A stretch of DNA of 64,000 nucleotides, taken from the NCBI GenBank assembly GCA_018524725.1, contig JAEUWP010000302.1, positions 124,001 through 188,000 on the forward strand, given 5' to 3'. Below, piece by piece: positions 62,701 through 64,000 of this stretch. Every line of letters starts with the position of its first letter. The first letter of the stretch is position 1. Both the position numbers and the translations under genes were made by a program. This stretch comes from Podaxis mareebaensis (taxonomy: Eukaryota > Basidiomycota > Agaricomycetes > Agaricales > Agaricaceae). A model generated the notes under the pieces. The model saw only the letters and a program-made list of their open reading frames with translations. It did no database searches and was not told where the DNA came from.

Positions 62701-63092
62701 GTCTTGGCGCGTTGACTTTGTATATATTGACAAATAGAAAAGTAGAGGGTTGGAGTCAGATATGTATCCGGGGCAAGATTCATATCTTTAGCTGCCATTA
62801 AATTCTTTTGGGGTGTTAGTCAATGGGTTGTTCTGGCCACAAAAGGGGTTGCGGCTGAAGTGGGAACCAAGAGTTCTCACTAGCGCGCTTAGCGGTTATA
62901 GCAGCACCTCATAATTCCAACGACAGGACACATTCACATGACTTGTGCTCAAGGATAGCTTGTGAGCTCTTTCTGGAAAGCTGGTGCCCTCGATCAGTGT
63001 CCTCATGCCTGCCAGGGATTTCATGTTTTATCACAAAATCGACACATACATACAGCCACCCAGTTAACCTCCAACAGCAATGACTCGGAGCT
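59733..63092. other. Gene-poor region, 3.4 kb
   Basis: I see no gene. Frames of 60-112 codons occur on both strands without motifs or splice-linked partners. The last few hundred bases hold the 3' flank of the RPA49 gene. Confidence 0.45.
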
Positions 63093-64000
63093 TCAATTCC
63101 TCCGTTTTTGCCTCGGTTTCGGAAACACCAGAGGGGCATTAAGAACAGCATACTTTGTATCACCAGGATCGGATACACCCAATCTTGCGCGCTCGCGTTC
63201 TCCCAATGTGGAAATTTTGCAGCCTAATGCAATTATAATAATATTAAAAATCGATCAGCGAAATGACTGGGTGGCGACTGGGGAGAGTTAATTACCGAGT
63301 GATCTGAATAGTTGGTTCACTCTGACGATGGCATTAGTGAGATGTAGGATTCTGGTAGAATATGGACGACGTACTGGTCTTTTGACAGGCTGAGGTCATG
63401 ACTTAGCGTTTCGGTGTTAGTGGCAAAGTTGTCGAGCTTGAGACAGAGAGCAAAGATATTCGTGAGGAGAAGCGTTTTGGTTGCGCTTGTAGCTTGGTGG
63501 CTGGGTTTGGGAGGGACGTGAGTTAATATCACGAAAACCAGGAACATGGCGGGGAAATTGAGTAGTAACGTTGGTTACACGACAGGGTGATACTGACTTA
63601 GTGGACCCTCTTGCCTTCTCAGTAAAACGGGAGAGTAGGCCGTCAACCACGGTACCGGGGAGAGCAGTCAATCGGTCACGGATTTGATCGGCGTTGATGT
63701 CGCGTTTGCCGATTGCGTTGCGGAATGCGAAGAGTCCTGAGATGTAGAGGAGGAGTTTCCTGAAGGAGTCAAGTGAGATATTGTGTTGTTAAAGGGGTGG
63801 GTGAAAGGAGCCGGCATACAGATTCTTCTTGCGATCTTTGCCAGAGTTGGGTCGGCCCCAAATCCGCACGTGTGCGTTAATCCACTGGGAGCGAGAATGG
63901 GGCAAAAGCGCGATCCTTTCCCTATCAGTGGACGCTTCATCGAATGCACTGAGAGAAAGAGCTTTCCATTCGTTCTCGGGGATGATGCCGTGGAGAGGGT
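63093..64000 (-). CDS. RPA49: RNA polymerase I subunit RPA49, C-terminal part
   Basis: The gene runs off the right edge. Exons present are 64000-63820, 63759-63598, 63485-63375, 63321-63296 (26 nt) and 63223-63093, with introns 63322-63374, 63760-63819 and others of 53-113 nt. Motifs of the A49 tandem winged-helix half are clear: LPHSRSQWINAHVRIWGRPN, SGKDRKKN, RDINADQIRDRL, VVDGLLSRFTE, LLLTNIFALCLKLDNFATNT, NQLFRSLGCKISTL and the C-terminal APLVFPKPRQKRRN. A49 pairs with A34.5, helps initiation by recruiting Rrn3, and boosts elongation on rDNA. With UTP10, it is the second rRNA-synthesis gene in the window. Confidence 0.92.

Overview
This window is nuclear DNA of a filamentous basidiomycete, most likely an Agaricomycete. 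Nearly every gene is cut by many short GT-AG introns of about 47-65 nt. The gene set includes a DUF6533-type membrane protein and an F-box/LRR gene of the kind seen in Agaricomycetes, a fungal flavin-dependent halogenase and a p21-activated kinase. I see no bacterial, plasmid, phage or CRISPR features and no convincing tRNA or rRNA gene. I worked out the exon structures by hand from splice sites. Where exon lengths close to a multiple of three with an intact domain, I treat the model as firm.

Left part (1-15,650). On the minus strand lie a helical-repeat protein of unknown function (partial, with a double frame break), a Rok1/MSG5-type MAP-kinase phosphatase and an Ish1/Msc1-type stress protein with seven repeats and a CRE site 71 nt upstream. 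A plus-strand GH31 alpha-xylosidase shares a promoter with the Ish1 gene and converges on choline-phosphate cytidylyltransferase. A DUF6533-like membrane protein gene follows.

Middle part (15,650-40,900). This holds a ten-exon flavin-dependent halogenase, a small SRPBCC protein with a 12-nt micro-exon, a foldback (MITE-like) element and a secreted PEBP-family protein. A decayed inverted PEBP copy lies about 4.5 kb away. Also here are a BAG-domain co-chaperone, the CCT theta chaperonin subunit and a small coiled-coil protein. A head-to-head pair of paralogues of an unrecognised family flanks a promoter region that is itself duplicated in tandem (two copies of about 385 bp, each with one TGACGTCA). 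An F-box gene broken by two stops and a frameshift follows.

Right part (40,900-64,000). This holds UTP10 (27 exons), a convergent CRIB/STE20-type kinase with a DFG-to-DFS change, a gene-poor stretch of roughly 10 kb containing one small Cys-rich ORF, and the C-terminal part of RNA polymerase I subunit RPA49 running off the right edge.

Several genes are housekeeping: ribosome biogenesis (UTP10, RPA49), protein folding (CCT8, BAG) and phospholipid synthesis. The more unusual content is the halogenase, the unknown paralogue pair with its duplicated promoter, and five full TGACGTCA palindromes, most of them just upstream of genes, where about one is expected by chance.
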